The position numbers and the translations under genes were made by a program. DNA of 64,000 nt from Herbidospora mongoliensis (GTDB lineage Bacteria; Actinomycetota; Actinomycetes; Streptosporangiales; Streptosporangiaceae): assembly GCF_001570545.1 (NCBI RefSeq), contig NZ_BBXD01000023.1:62001-126000 (forward strand), written 5' to 3'. Shown here one piece after another: positions 24,065 to 31,523 of the stretch (positions are counted from its first letter, which is position 1; every line of letters starts with the position of its first letter). Below the pieces are notes generated by a model. It ran no database searches, had not been told where the DNA came from, and was given only the letters and a program-made list of their open reading frames with translations.

Positions 24065-24892
24065 ATGACTGACCCAGTGATCTCGGCTGATGGCACGCCG
24101 ATCGAATACCTCACCGTGGGGCACGGGCCCCACGTCATCGTCGTCCCCGGCGCGCTCGCCGTGGCGGGCGACTTCGCCGCGTTCGCCGGGCTCCTGGCGG
24201 GCCGGCACACCGTGCACATCGTGCAGCGCCGCGGCCGGGGTGGCAGCGGGCCGCAGGGCCACCACTACGGCATCGCGCGGGAGTGCGAGGACGTCGAGGC
24301 GGTCCGCGCGAAGACCGGGGCACGGCTGATCTTCGGGCACAGCTTCGGCGGGCTGGTGGCCCTGCGGGCCGCGTGCGGCAACCCGGCCTATGACGCGGTG
24401 GCCGTCTACGAGCCCGGGGTGTCGGTCGACGGCTCGATCCCCTCCGACTGGATCGAGCGCGCCCGCCGCGAGGTCGCCGAGGGGGCGGACCTGGCGGCGT
24501 TCCTCACCTTCATCCGCGGGATCAACCCCGAGCGGACGGGACGGGTCCCCCGGTGGTACCTGAAGCTCGTCCTGCGGTTCGCGATCCCGCGCGCCGAGAT
24601 GAGGTGGAAGCTCGCCCTCATGCCCCAGACGATCGGCGAACACGCCGAGGTGGCGCGTCTGGACCGCCACCTGGCCGACTACCGCGACATCGACGCGCCC
24701 ACCCTGATCATGCGCGGCAGGGGCCGGTTCGCCGCCCTCGGCCGGCTGGCCGAGACGATCCCCCGCGCCGAGACGGCGACCTTTCCGGCACTCGACCACT
24801 TCGCCCCGGAGAAGAAGCCCGCCGACCTCGCTGACACAGTTCTGGGGTTCTTCGCGACGCACATCCGAACGGGCGCGCCGATCGAGGAGTGA
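24065..24892 (+). CDS. Alpha/beta hydrolase
   Basis: A 275-residue soluble alpha/beta-hydrolase. The oxyanion region (HGPHVIVVPGALAVAGDF), nucleophile elbow GHSFGGL (S93), a probable acid after LIMRGRGRF, and C-terminal histidine (ALDHFAPEKKP) are in family order. The same fold is used by esterases, epoxide hydrolases and lactonases. ATG 24065 is preferred because the sequence from there begins the usual strand (ISADGTPIEYLTVG). It is divergent from the GntR-TetR fusion regulator and is its likely target. Substrate unknown. Confidence 0.85.
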   Translation: MTDPVISADGTPIEYLTVGHGPHVIVVPGALAVAGDFAAFAGLLAGRHTVHIVQRRGRGGSGPQGHHYGIARECEDVEAVRAKTGARLIFGHSFGGLVALRAACGNPAYDAVAVYEPGVSVDGSIPSDWIERARREVAEGADLAAFLTFIRGINPERTGRVPRWYLKLVLRFAIPRAEMRWKLALMPQTIGEHAEVARLDRHLADYRDIDAPTLIMRGRGRFAALGRLAETIPRAETATFPALDHFAPEKKPADLADTVLGFFATHIRTGAPIEE

Positions 24893-24903
24893 CTGGGTGA
24901 AAG

Positions 24904-24941
24904 CCCTGGAGCCGTGGCCTGGGATGGCCACGGCTCCAGGG
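24904..24941. terminator. Strong hairpin terminator between convergent genes
   Basis: A 16-bp perfect stem (24904-24919 with 24926-24941; core CCTGGAGCCGTGGCC) closes a 6-nt loop TGGGAT. It lies 11 bp after the hydrolase stop and about 120 bp past the stop of the convergent SGNH gene. No clear T-tract follows, as is common in high-GC actinobacteria. Confidence 0.75.
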
Positions 24942-25059
24942 TTCGCGGGCCGTTGTCAGGCGGCGCCGCGACGGTGGGGTCCGTGATCGGCGGGTTCCCC
25001 GGGAAGGTCGGGTCAGCCGGAGGCCGGGTTCCCGTGAGGGTCGCGGCCTCCGTCAAGGG

Positions 25060-26166
25060 TCACCCGACGGTGCAGGTGGGGACGGGAGCGGTGTTGGTGG
25101 CGTTCCAGGAGGCCAGGAAGCCGAATGTGGTGGCGGCGTTGGCGCCGAGGCTGCCGTTGTAGCCCGCGTTGCGGACGGTCACCTGGCCGCCCGACTGGGT
25201 GTGGGAGCCGTTCCAGAGCTGGCTGATCTGCTGGCCGTTCGCGAAGGTCCAGCGGACCGTCCACGCGCTGATCGCCGTGTTCCCGGCCCTGACGGTGACC
25301 TCGGCCTGGAAGCCGCCGCCCCACTGGGTGCCGGGCGTGTAGGTCGCCGTGCATCCACCGGGCTGGGGCGTCGGAGTCGGTGTTGGTGTCGGGGTCGGGG
25401 TAGGCGTCGGGCTCGGCGAACGGGACGGGGTGGGGGAGGGCGTCGGCGTGGGGGTCGGGGAGGGGGTGGTGCCGTTGATGGCGGCGGTGAGGGCCGGGTA
25501 CCAGGCGTTGGAGATCTTCTGGTCGCCCGTCGCGTTCGGGTGGACGCCGTCGGAGGTGTCGCTCGCGGTGCTGAAGCCCGTCCACTGGTCGACGACCGTG
25601 ATCGGGGACTGGGCCGTCGTGCGGGCGGAGGCCCACGCGGGGATCGCGTTGTTGAGGGCGACCGTCCGTCCGGCGCACTCGCCGCAGCTCGACGGGTTCA
25701 TCGGGATGATCTTGGCGACCAGGATCTTCATGGCGGGGTTCTTGGCCCGCATCTGGGTGACCAGGGTCGAGTAGGCGTCCAGGATCTGCTGGGTCGAGCG
25801 GTTGCTCCAGACGTCGTTGGTGCCGAAGTGCATCATCACGATGTCGGGGCTGGTCGAGTTGAGCCAGCCGACGAGCTGGTTCTGGGAGGCGACGTTGGTC
25901 ACGAGGAGGCCGCCGTGGCCCTCGTTCTCGCCGTCGTAGCTGAAGCCGCAGCCCTGCGGCGGGAGGGTGCCGACCATGTCGACGGACGTGTAACCGGTTT
26001 GCTGCAGGCGCTGCCACAACAGGGCGCGCCAGCAGCCGGGGGAACCGGTGATCGAGTCGCCCAGTGCCATGATCCGCACTGTGGCCGCCTCGGCGGGCCG
26101 CGTCACGAAGAACGCGGCGAGCAGCACCAGAGCCGCCACGAAGGCGGTCATCTTCGACGTCTTCAC
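25060..26166 (-). CDS. Secreted SGNH esterase with C-terminal CBM2 (CE3-like acetyl xylan esterase)
   Basis: A 368-residue secreted protein: signal peptide (MKTSKMTAFVAALVLLAAFF, cleaved near AEA-A), an SGNH catalytic domain with GDSIT (S38), HFGTND and SDGVHPNATG (Asp/His), a PT-rich linker (about 226-262, PTPTPTPTPTP), and a C-terminal family 2 carbohydrate-binding module (CTATYTPGTQWGGGFQAEV ... ISAWTVRWTFANGQQISQLW) with conserved tryptophans and terminal cysteine pair. This layout fits CE3 acetyl xylan esterases that bind cellulose or xylan. The upstream palindrome at 26179 may be its operator. Product should be extracellular. Confidence 0.93.
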   Translation of the reverse strand: MKTSKMTAFVAALVLLAAFFVTRPAEAATVRIMALGDSITGSPGCWRALLWQRLQQTGYTSVDMVGTLPPQGCGFSYDGENEGHGGLLVTNVASQNQLVGWLNSTSPDIVMMHFGTNDVWSNRSTQQILDAYSTLVTQMRAKNPAMKILVAKIIPMNPSSCGECAGRTVALNNAIPAWASARTTAQSPITVVDQWTGFSTASDTSDGVHPNATGDQKISNAWYPALTAAINGTTPSPTPTPTPSPTPSRSPSPTPTPTPTPTPTPTPQPGGCTATYTPGTQWGGGFQAEVTVRAGNTAISAWTVRWTFANGQQISQLWNGSHTQSGGQVTVRNAGYNGSLGANAATTFGFLASWNATNTAPVPTCTVG

Positions 26167-26178
26167 GGCCGGATCGTA

Positions 26179-26190
26179 AGAACCGGTTCT
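26179..26190. promoter_or_regulatory. Palindromic operator candidate of the SGNH-CBM2 gene
   Basis: AGAACCGGTTCT is a perfect 12-bp palindrome 12 bp before the ATG. Its symmetric centre with a CpG and AACCGGTT core resembles LacI-family operators, which often control polysaccharide-degrading genes. No LacI gene is in the window. Confidence 0.45.
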
Positions 26191-26250
26191 CCTGGACTCC
26201 TAGAAACTCATTCCGGACGATGCTCTGACCTGCGGCGACCTATGTACGTT

Positions 26251-27216
26251 TCACGACTGAACCAGTTCAGTAAGTGCGGCGACGCCGACCGAGCCGGGCG
26301 CCCGCCGCTCCCGCGCCGCCTGGTTCGCCTCCCGCTGCAACATCGCGTTCACCGGCGTCGCGACCCCGTGGAGACGGCCGAGCAGGACGACCTCGCCGTT
26401 GAGGTAGTCGGCCTCGATCGTGCCGCTGCCCTTCGCCAGGCTCTGCCACGACGAGCCGCCCGGCCGGGGCACGCCTTCGATCTCGCCGTGCTCGACCAAG
26501 TCTCCGCGCCGCTCCCGCTCCTCATGGGGAGTGGTCACGTCGATGCCGGCGGCGGCCAGCACGGCGACGCCCTCGTCGCGGGCGCGCCGGGCCAGGTCCT
26601 GCCCGGCCGGGTCGGGTCCGGCCAGGGCCTCGACGGCGTTGCCGAGGTTGCCGAGGAGCTTGCCGTACTTCCAGCGCATGATCGCGGGGTCGGCCCACGA
26701 GGCGAAGCCGCTGCGGTCGAGGTCGGCGGCGATCGTCTCGGCCAGTTTGTCCACACCCTGTGGATAACGCCCGAGCGGGAGCATGCCGGACTTGGGGGCG
26801 CCGTAGGCGACGATGGTGCCGGGCTCCAGATGCAGGGCGGGCATCCAGACCAGCATTCCGTAGACATCGGAGAACAGCCGCAGGGCGATGCGTTCGTTCT
26901 CGACGGCGTTCTGCGCGCACACCACCGGCAGGCCGTCGGCGTGGGGTGCCCACGTCTGGAGGGCGGATGCGGTGTCCTGGGTCTTGGTGGCGACGATCAG
27001 CACGTCGCCCTCGCGCAACTCCAGGTCGGAGGGGTCGCCAACGGCCGTGATCGGAAGTGTTCCAGACCCGTTCGGCGTGATGAAACGTAGTCCGGTTGAG
27101 CGGAGCGCGGTCAGATGAGACCCTCGGGCAGTCAATATGACGTCGTGGCCGGACTGGAAGAGGCGGGCGCCGATGGTGCCCCCGATGCCGCCGGCCCCGA
27201 TGATGATGTAGCGCAT
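26251..27216 (-). CDS. 2-dehydropantoate 2-reductase-like (ApbA/PanE family) protein
   Basis: A 321-residue NADP-dependent reductase of the ketopantoate reductase family: N-terminal IIIGAGGIGGTIGARLFQSGHDV, an NADP-selecting basic residue region (TARGSH), KTQDTASAL and QNAVENE (the family's Lys/Asn region), and a helical C-terminal domain with the SSWQSLAKGSGTIEADYLNG motif, where Ser and Glu contact substrate. ATG 27216 is chosen because the nucleotide fold starts there. The canonical function is pantoate synthesis for CoA, but many paralogues exist and no pan genes are adjacent, so the substrate is open. Confidence 0.88.
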   Translation of the reverse strand: MRYIIIGAGGIGGTIGARLFQSGHDVILTARGSHLTALRSTGLRFITPNGSGTLPITAVGDPSDLELREGDVLIVATKTQDTASALQTWAPHADGLPVVCAQNAVENERIALRLFSDVYGMLVWMPALHLEPGTIVAYGAPKSGMLPLGRYPQGVDKLAETIAADLDRSGFASWADPAIMRWKYGKLLGNLGNAVEALAGPDPAGQDLARRARDEGVAVLAAAGIDVTTPHEERERRGDLVEHGEIEGVPRPGGSSWQSLAKGSGTIEADYLNGEVVLLGRLHGVATPVNAMLQREANQAARERRAPGSVGVAALTELVQS

Positions 27217-27241
27217 GCGCCCGATTCTGCCCGGCTTTACA

Positions 27242-27267
27242 GTCACGGAGAGCTCTGCCACCGTGAC
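27242..27267. promoter_or_regulatory. Inverted repeat in the divergent gap before the 30-aa membrane peptide
   Basis: GTCACGG (27242-27248) and CCGTGAC (27261-27267) form 7-bp arms around 12 bases that begin with the palindrome AGAGCTCT. It lies between the divergent reductase and the small membrane peptide and could control either. CAATAT near 27301-27306 is a possible -10 for the peptide. Confidence 0.35.
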
Positions 27268-27349
27268 ATGGAACGCCAGCTTCGGCGGATTTCGGGTCAC
27301 CCAATATGCTGCGGAACGAAAACTGCGGACCTCAAGGAAAGGAAGGCTC

Positions 27350-27442
27350 ATGTACAAGGAGTTCGCGATCGAGGTCGTCGTCTGGCTGATCCCGGTCGTC
27401 ATCCTGCTGGGCCTCGCCTGGCTGGTCACCGCGACCGCCTGA
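27350..27442 (+). CDS. 30-residue single-pass membrane peptide
   Basis: ATG 27350 is preceded by a strong purine-rich site (GGAAAGGAAGG at 27337-27347) and encodes 30 residues: MYKEFAIEVVVWLIPVVILL then GLAWLVTATA. It is one hydrophobic helix with a short charged N-terminus, so it should be an inner-membrane peptide. The longer frame from 27215 overlaps the reductase start and lacks a ribosome binding site. A terminator-like hairpin follows. It could be a regulator of a membrane enzyme or a type-I-toxin-like peptide; function unknown. Confidence 0.6.
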   Translation: MYKEFAIEVVVWLIPVVILLGLAWLVTATA

Positions 27443-27472
27443 GACGCGCAGCCGGAAAGCCCCGTCTGACCG

Positions 27473-27485
27473 CGCCGGAACGGCG
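27473..27485. terminator. Short hairpin between convergent genes
   Basis: CGCCG-GAA-CGGCG forms a 5-bp stem with a 3-nt loop, directly before the stop of the convergent GH5-like gene. It is weak but well placed for both transcripts. Confidence 0.4.
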
Positions 27486-27486
27486 T

Positions 27487-29793
27487 CTACCGCAGTTCCA
27501 GCGCGAAGTCGCCCGCCGGGCAGCCGGAGATCCGCCAGCCGCCGGGCACCTCGCGGAACGCCACGCTGGACATCCCTGACGCCGTCACCGCCGGGCGGGT
27601 CGCGCCCGGCGCCCACACGTCGAGATCGCACCGTCCGGTTCCCCCGGTTCCGGTCAGCCGCAGATGGCGACGCTCCGGATCCGACGACACCGAGGTGAGA
27701 CGGCCCGGCACTGTCCTCGGGTAGGCCCTGCTCACCACGTTGAGCACGGAGGGTGACGGCGCGATCTCCGCGCCGGTCACGCAGTCGACGGCCATCAGGT
27801 TGCCGGCGGTCGCCGGATCGGTCCCGAAGAGCTGTGGATCGCCGCAGGACTGCTTCCACACCCAGAAGGCGCCGCCGATGATGGCGCTGTCCTCCGCTCT
27901 CGCGTACGCCTTCAGCCGCCCCCCGCCCCACGCGTTGGTCCACAACGGGGTGCCGTAGCGTCCGGCCATCCGCGCCGCCAGCCCGACCGCCCGTTCGGGG
28001 TCGATCGGCAGGTCGTCGGGCTTGACGGCCAGCACCAGGCGGGGATCGGCGGCGAAGCCGGGCCAGGGCGACCACAGCGGGCCCGGCTCGAAGAAGATCA
28101 GGTGCGGGTGGCCGTCCGCCGCGCGTTCGGCGGCCCTGATGGCGGCGACGGCGCGGGCGTAGAAGCGGCCGAGGGCGGCCGAGGAGGTCAGCGGCGGGGT
28201 CTCGCCGAGGCCGGGGCTGTTCAGCAGGTCGAACCCGGCGACGGCGGTCGAGGTGGCGAACTCGCGGGCCAGCCGTCCCCACGTCGCCACCAGCCGCGAC
28301 TGTATGCCGTCGCGGTCGGCGTAGAAGTCGGTGAAGGCCCGGGTGACCACCGGGGCCAGTTCCTTCGCCAGGAACGCGCAGCGGCTGCTGCCGTCGAACG
28401 GGGTGGCCCAGCCGGGGGCGCCGTTCCCGCCGGTCAGCGGGGTGCTGCCGGCCGGGCAGGTGGAGCCCATCGGGGCGACGACGCCCCGTCCCCAGGCGTC
28501 TTGGTGCAGGTCGATGACGGTGACCATGTCGTTGTCTTCAGCCTGGTCGACGGCCGCGCGGATGCGGGCGACGTAGCCGGTGTCCAGCGCCCCCGGCGTG
28601 GGTTCGAGCAGCGACCACGAGACGGCCAGGCGGACCACCGAGAAGCCCATCGCGGCCATCTGGCGGAAGTCGTCGTCTGTCAGGGGGCGCACCGTCTCCT
28701 TGGTGGCGTCACCGCTCCAGTAGTCGACGAGCTGGTTCACTCCAACTCCGCGTAAGAGCACCTGGCGGCCCCCGGCGTCGGTGATCACCGGGCCGGACAG
28801 GGCGGCGGCCTCGGGCGACAGGCCCAGCGCCAGGGCCAGCGCCAGGGCCAGCGCCAGGGTCGGCGCCAGGGTCGGCGCCGTGCTCCTTCGAAGCAGACTC
28901 GCGGCGCGAGCCACGGCCGGCCTCCGGCCGTTCGCGTCTCGCCTCTTCCCGCTGGGCAGCAGGATCGTGGCCGTGGCGGCGAACAGGCCGATCACCGCGC
29001 CGTAGGAGGCGCCCACGGCCAGCCTGATGACCAGGGAGTAGACCGGCCACAGGTCGGTGGTGACGGCGTCGGCGGGGCCGTACGCGAAGAGGGCCGTGAG
29101 GCTCTGGGCGATGCCCAGGAAGAGGCCGCCGCAGACGCACGCGAGCCAGCACCCGACGAACCGCCCGGGTTCCCGCACCAGCCGGGCCGACGCCAGGTGG
29201 ACGACGGCGAGGAAGACCGCCAGCCCCATCAGCCCGCCGACCACCCCGGCGTCGGGCGTCGGCGCGAAGAACCACCAGCCGCCCCCGAACGCGTAGCCGA
29301 CGGGGGAGTGCGTCCACCACTCGTGCCCGAGCGCGAGCAGCCCGCCGATGGCCGCGAACGCCGCCATCAGCGTGAACTCCGGCACCGGCCGCCCCCACGC
29401 CCGCCGCGCCCCGCGTGTCACGATCCAACCGGGGATCGCGGCGGGCCAGCAGAGAACGCCCAGGTAGATGCCGGTGAACCCGGTCGCCCATGCGGTGGTG
29501 AGGGGGCCCTCGCCCAGCGGAACGGTCCCAAGGAAGCGCCCGGTCATCGCGGCCAGCGCGAGCACGCCCCACGTCGCGAGGAAGCCCCGCCGCAACAGGT
29601 AGGAACCGCCGAAGAAGGCCGCCACGGTCAAGGCGCTTTCGGGGAGGTCCGGCGCCAGCAGGCCCGTGAAGTCGACCAGATTGAAGACCCAGAGCAGCCC
29701 CGCGAGCAGGGCGGACCCGGCGCCGGCGGCGCGGAGGGCGGTCGGGTTCACGGTGATGCGGCGGGGGATGTGACGGGGCACTCCGTGATCCAA
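27487..29793 (-). CDS. Multi-pass membrane protein fused to a GH5 (endoglycosylceramidase-like) domain lacking catalytic glutamates
   Basis: A 768-residue protein. Residues 20-280 hold about seven membrane helices. A further hydrophobic run (308-325, LALALALALALG) passes the chain outward. Residues 333-690 form a GH5-type barrel like endoglycosylceramidases (GPVITDAGGRQVLLRGVGVN; FSVVRLAVSWSLLEP; VTVIDLHQDAWG). The acid/base motif NEP reads NSP (S526) and the nucleophile motif ending EWG reads AWG (A621, WTNAWGGG). A C-terminal beta domain (about 695-768) has a possible C722-C758 disulphide. Both catalytic glutamates are absent, so it is probably a pseudoenzyme or carbohydrate-binding sensor. 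The upstream membrane domain belongs to no family I recognise. Confidence 0.82.
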   Translation of the reverse strand: MDHGVPRHIPRRITVNPTALRAAGAGSALLAGLLWVFNLVDFTGLLAPDLPESALTVAAFFGGSYLLRRGFLATWGVLALAAMTGRFLGTVPLGEGPLTTAWATGFTGIYLGVLCWPAAIPGWIVTRGARRAWGRPVPEFTLMAAFAAIGGLLALGHEWWTHSPVGYAFGGGWWFFAPTPDAGVVGGLMGLAVFLAVVHLASARLVREPGRFVGCWLACVCGGLFLGIAQSLTALFAYGPADAVTTDLWPVYSLVIRLAVGASYGAVIGLFAATATILLPSGKRRDANGRRPAVARAASLLRRSTAPTLAPTLALALALALALGLSPEAAALSGPVITDAGGRQVLLRGVGVNQLVDYWSGDATKETVRPLTDDDFRQMAAMGFSVVRLAVSWSLLEPTPGALDTGYVARIRAAVDQAEDNDMVTVIDLHQDAWGRGVVAPMGSTCPAGSTPLTGGNGAPGWATPFDGSSRCAFLAKELAPVVTRAFTDFYADRDGIQSRLVATWGRLAREFATSTAVAGFDLLNSPGLGETPPLTSSAALGRFYARAVAAIRAAERAADGHPHLIFFEPGPLWSPWPGFAADPRLVLAVKPDDLPIDPERAVGLAARMAGRYGTPLWTNAWGGGRLKAYARAEDSAIIGGAFWVWKQSCGDPQLFGTDPATAGNLMAVDCVTGAEIAPSPSVLNVVSRAYPRTVPGRLTSVSSDPERRHLRLTGTGGTGRCDLDVWAPGATRPAVTASGMSSVAFREVPGGWRISGCPAGDFALELR
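28827..28879. repeat. 12-bp tandem repeat inside the GH5-like gene
   Basis: Four full copies of GCGCCAGGGCCA or GCGCCAGGGTCG (28827-28874) plus a partial fifth. On the coding (minus) strand they encode alternating TLAP and LALA units at residues about 306-323, the hydrophobic segment just before the GH5-like domain. Copy-number change would alter the length of this membrane or signal-like helix without breaking the frame. Confidence 0.85.
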
Positions 29794-30170
29794 CCAGCCT
29801 CACTGGCCTCTCGACTAGGGGTGTTTGCGCAGGTCAGATCGGCATATTTCGGTCCAAAACCCATCAATTAGGACCGATCGCGGTATTTCGGTCAGGCATC
29901 TACAAAAGTGTCACTCCGCTGCAATATTGATCATCGTCATTTGATCATGTGATACTGCGCCGGTGATGCCGATGTTGCTGCAAATCATCACAGGTGCGAC
30001 ATAAGCCCAGTGAAGTGAGAAACGGGAGGTAATCGACACTCTACGGACCGTCAAATTCGGTCATCGTTCCTGGTCACGTACGCACGACTCTCGTGGACAG
30101 TTCACAAGCGCTCATCCGCCGTGAGCGCCATTGTGCTGCGCAAATCCATCAGTGTGGGGAGCCACCAGAA
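29794..30170. promoter_or_regulatory. A+T-rich regulatory region of the diterpenoid cassette
   Basis: These 377 bp hold no gene I can support. They are much richer in A+T than the flanks. TATTTCGGTC occurs at 29845-29854 and 29884-29893, with the inverted form GGACCGA at 29871-29877, so TCGGTCC...GGACCGA is a 7-bp-arm inverted repeat. The motif returns downstream as GGACCG (30045-30050) and ATTCGGTCA (30055-30063). Five copies in 220 bp suggest a cooperative operator controlling the P450-terpene operon, the divergent GH5-like gene, or both. Confidence 0.5.
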
Positions 30171-31523
30171 ATGTCCGTCGACACGCCCGCGAGATCCGCC
30201 CGGCCCCAGCGCAATCTGCCACTGCACCGGTTGCTGCCCATGGTCGTCCGCGCCCCGCTGGAGGGCCTGGCCGATGTCGCCAGGGAGGCCGGAGGGGAGA
30301 TCGTCCGGCTGGACGTCGGGCCGTTCCGTCCGTACCTGCTGAGCCACCCCGACCACCTCCAGCACGCACTGCGCGGCGACTGGACGAGCTATCTGCGCAA
30401 GGGCATGTTCTGGAAGCCCATCGAGCGCCTGCTCGGCGACAGCGTGATCGGGGAGGGACCCGGCTGGGCCGCCAGCCGCAAGGTCCTCCAGCCGCTCTTC
30501 ACCTCCCGCTACGTCACATCGCTGACCGCCGACATGGCCGCCACGATCGACGAGGGCCTCGACGAGCTCACGCCGGACGTGCCGATCGACGCGATGGACC
30601 AGATGAACCGCATCGTCACCCGCGCGGTCATCTCGGTGCTCTTCGGCGACCGGATCTCCCCCCGGGAGGCGGAGGTCCTCGGGCCCGCGTACACCGTCGC
30701 GAACACCTCCTTCGGCTTCCGGATCGCGCTGCCGTTCGTGCCCGACCGGGTGCCGCTGCCCGGCGACCGCGCGTTCATGGGCGCCCGGCAGGTCATCGAC
30801 GACGTGATCTACCCGCTGATCAGGCAGGCCCGCAGGGAGAAGAGCGACGGGCCCGACATCATCTCGGCGCTGGTCCGCGCTCGCGACGACGAGGGTCGCG
30901 AGCTCACCGACGTCAAGCTGCGTGACGACCTGGCCAGCATCTACGGCGCCGCCGCCGAGACCACCGCGGTCGCGCTGACCTGGCTGTGGCCGATCCTGCA
31001 CAGCCACCCCGAGGTCGCCGCGAAGCTCTACGCCGAGATCGACGAGGTCACCGGCGACGGCCCGGTGGACGGCGAGACGCTGCCGAAGCTGCGCTACCTG
31101 AACATGGTGCTGCGCGAGATGCTGCGCCTCTACCCGTCGGGCTGGGCCATGCCGCGCATGGTCGTCAAGACCCACGAGATCGGCGGGGTCACCATCAGGG
31201 CAGGGTCGCAGGTGCTCATCAGCCCGTACGTCACCCATCGCCTGGACGAGTTCTGGCCCGACCCGCTCACCTTCGACCCCTCGCGCTTCGACCCCGACAA
31301 GGAGAACCGGCGCAACCGCTACTCCTACCTGCCGTTCGGGGCGGGGCCGCACCAGTGCCTCGGGCAGCACCTGTTCTACATCGAGGCACCGCTGCTGATC
31401 GCCGGGCTGCTCAAGCGGTTCCGGCCGGAGCTGATCACCGAGGGGCCGTTCCCGGTGCAGCCGGCCGGCACGCTGCGCAGCCGCAAGAAGATCGAGATGA
31501 TCCTGCGCCCGGTGAATAAGTGA
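30171..31523 (+). CDS. Cytochrome P450 of the diterpenoid cassette
   Basis: A 450-residue P450 with the haem motif FGAGPHQCLGQ (C396 is the iron ligand), K-helix ExxR (E316-R319, REMLRLYP), I-helix AAAETT (T264 for oxygen activation) and PERF-like region FDPSRFDP. The layout resembles bacterial terpene hydroxylases and CYP102-like haem domains in having a long N-terminus (LPLHRLLPMVVRAPLEGLADVAREAGG in outline). ATG 30171 has GGGGAG upstream. Its end overlaps the terpene synthase start by 4 bp, so the two are co-translated. It probably oxidises the cassette's diterpene; redox partners are not in the window. Confidence 0.95.
   Translation: MSVDTPARSARPQRNLPLHRLLPMVVRAPLEGLADVAREAGGEIVRLDVGPFRPYLLSHPDHLQHALRGDWTSYLRKGMFWKPIERLLGDSVIGEGPGWAASRKVLQPLFTSRYVTSLTADMAATIDEGLDELTPDVPIDAMDQMNRIVTRAVISVLFGDRISPREAEVLGPAYTVANTSFGFRIALPFVPDRVPLPGDRAFMGARQVIDDVIYPLIRQARREKSDGPDIISALVRARDDEGRELTDVKLRDDLASIYGAAAETTAVALTWLWPILHSHPEVAAKLYAEIDEVTGDGPVDGETLPKLRYLNMVLREMLRLYPSGWAMPRMVVKTHEIGGVTIRAGSQVLISPYVTHRLDEFWPDPLTFDPSRFDPDKENRRNRYSYLPFGAGPHQCLGQHLFYIEAPLLIAGLLKRFRPELITEGPFPVQPAGTLRSRKKIEMILRPVNK

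Noticed and set aside
22264-24072. Long + strand frame across TetR, DUF998 and the antisense of the fusion regulator
   Set aside because: Its translation has no recognisable domain and runs through three well-supported genes in other frames.
25371-25470. Tandem GTCGGGGTCGGG-type repeats
   Set aside because: They are codons of the PT-rich linker between the SGNH and CBM2 domains.
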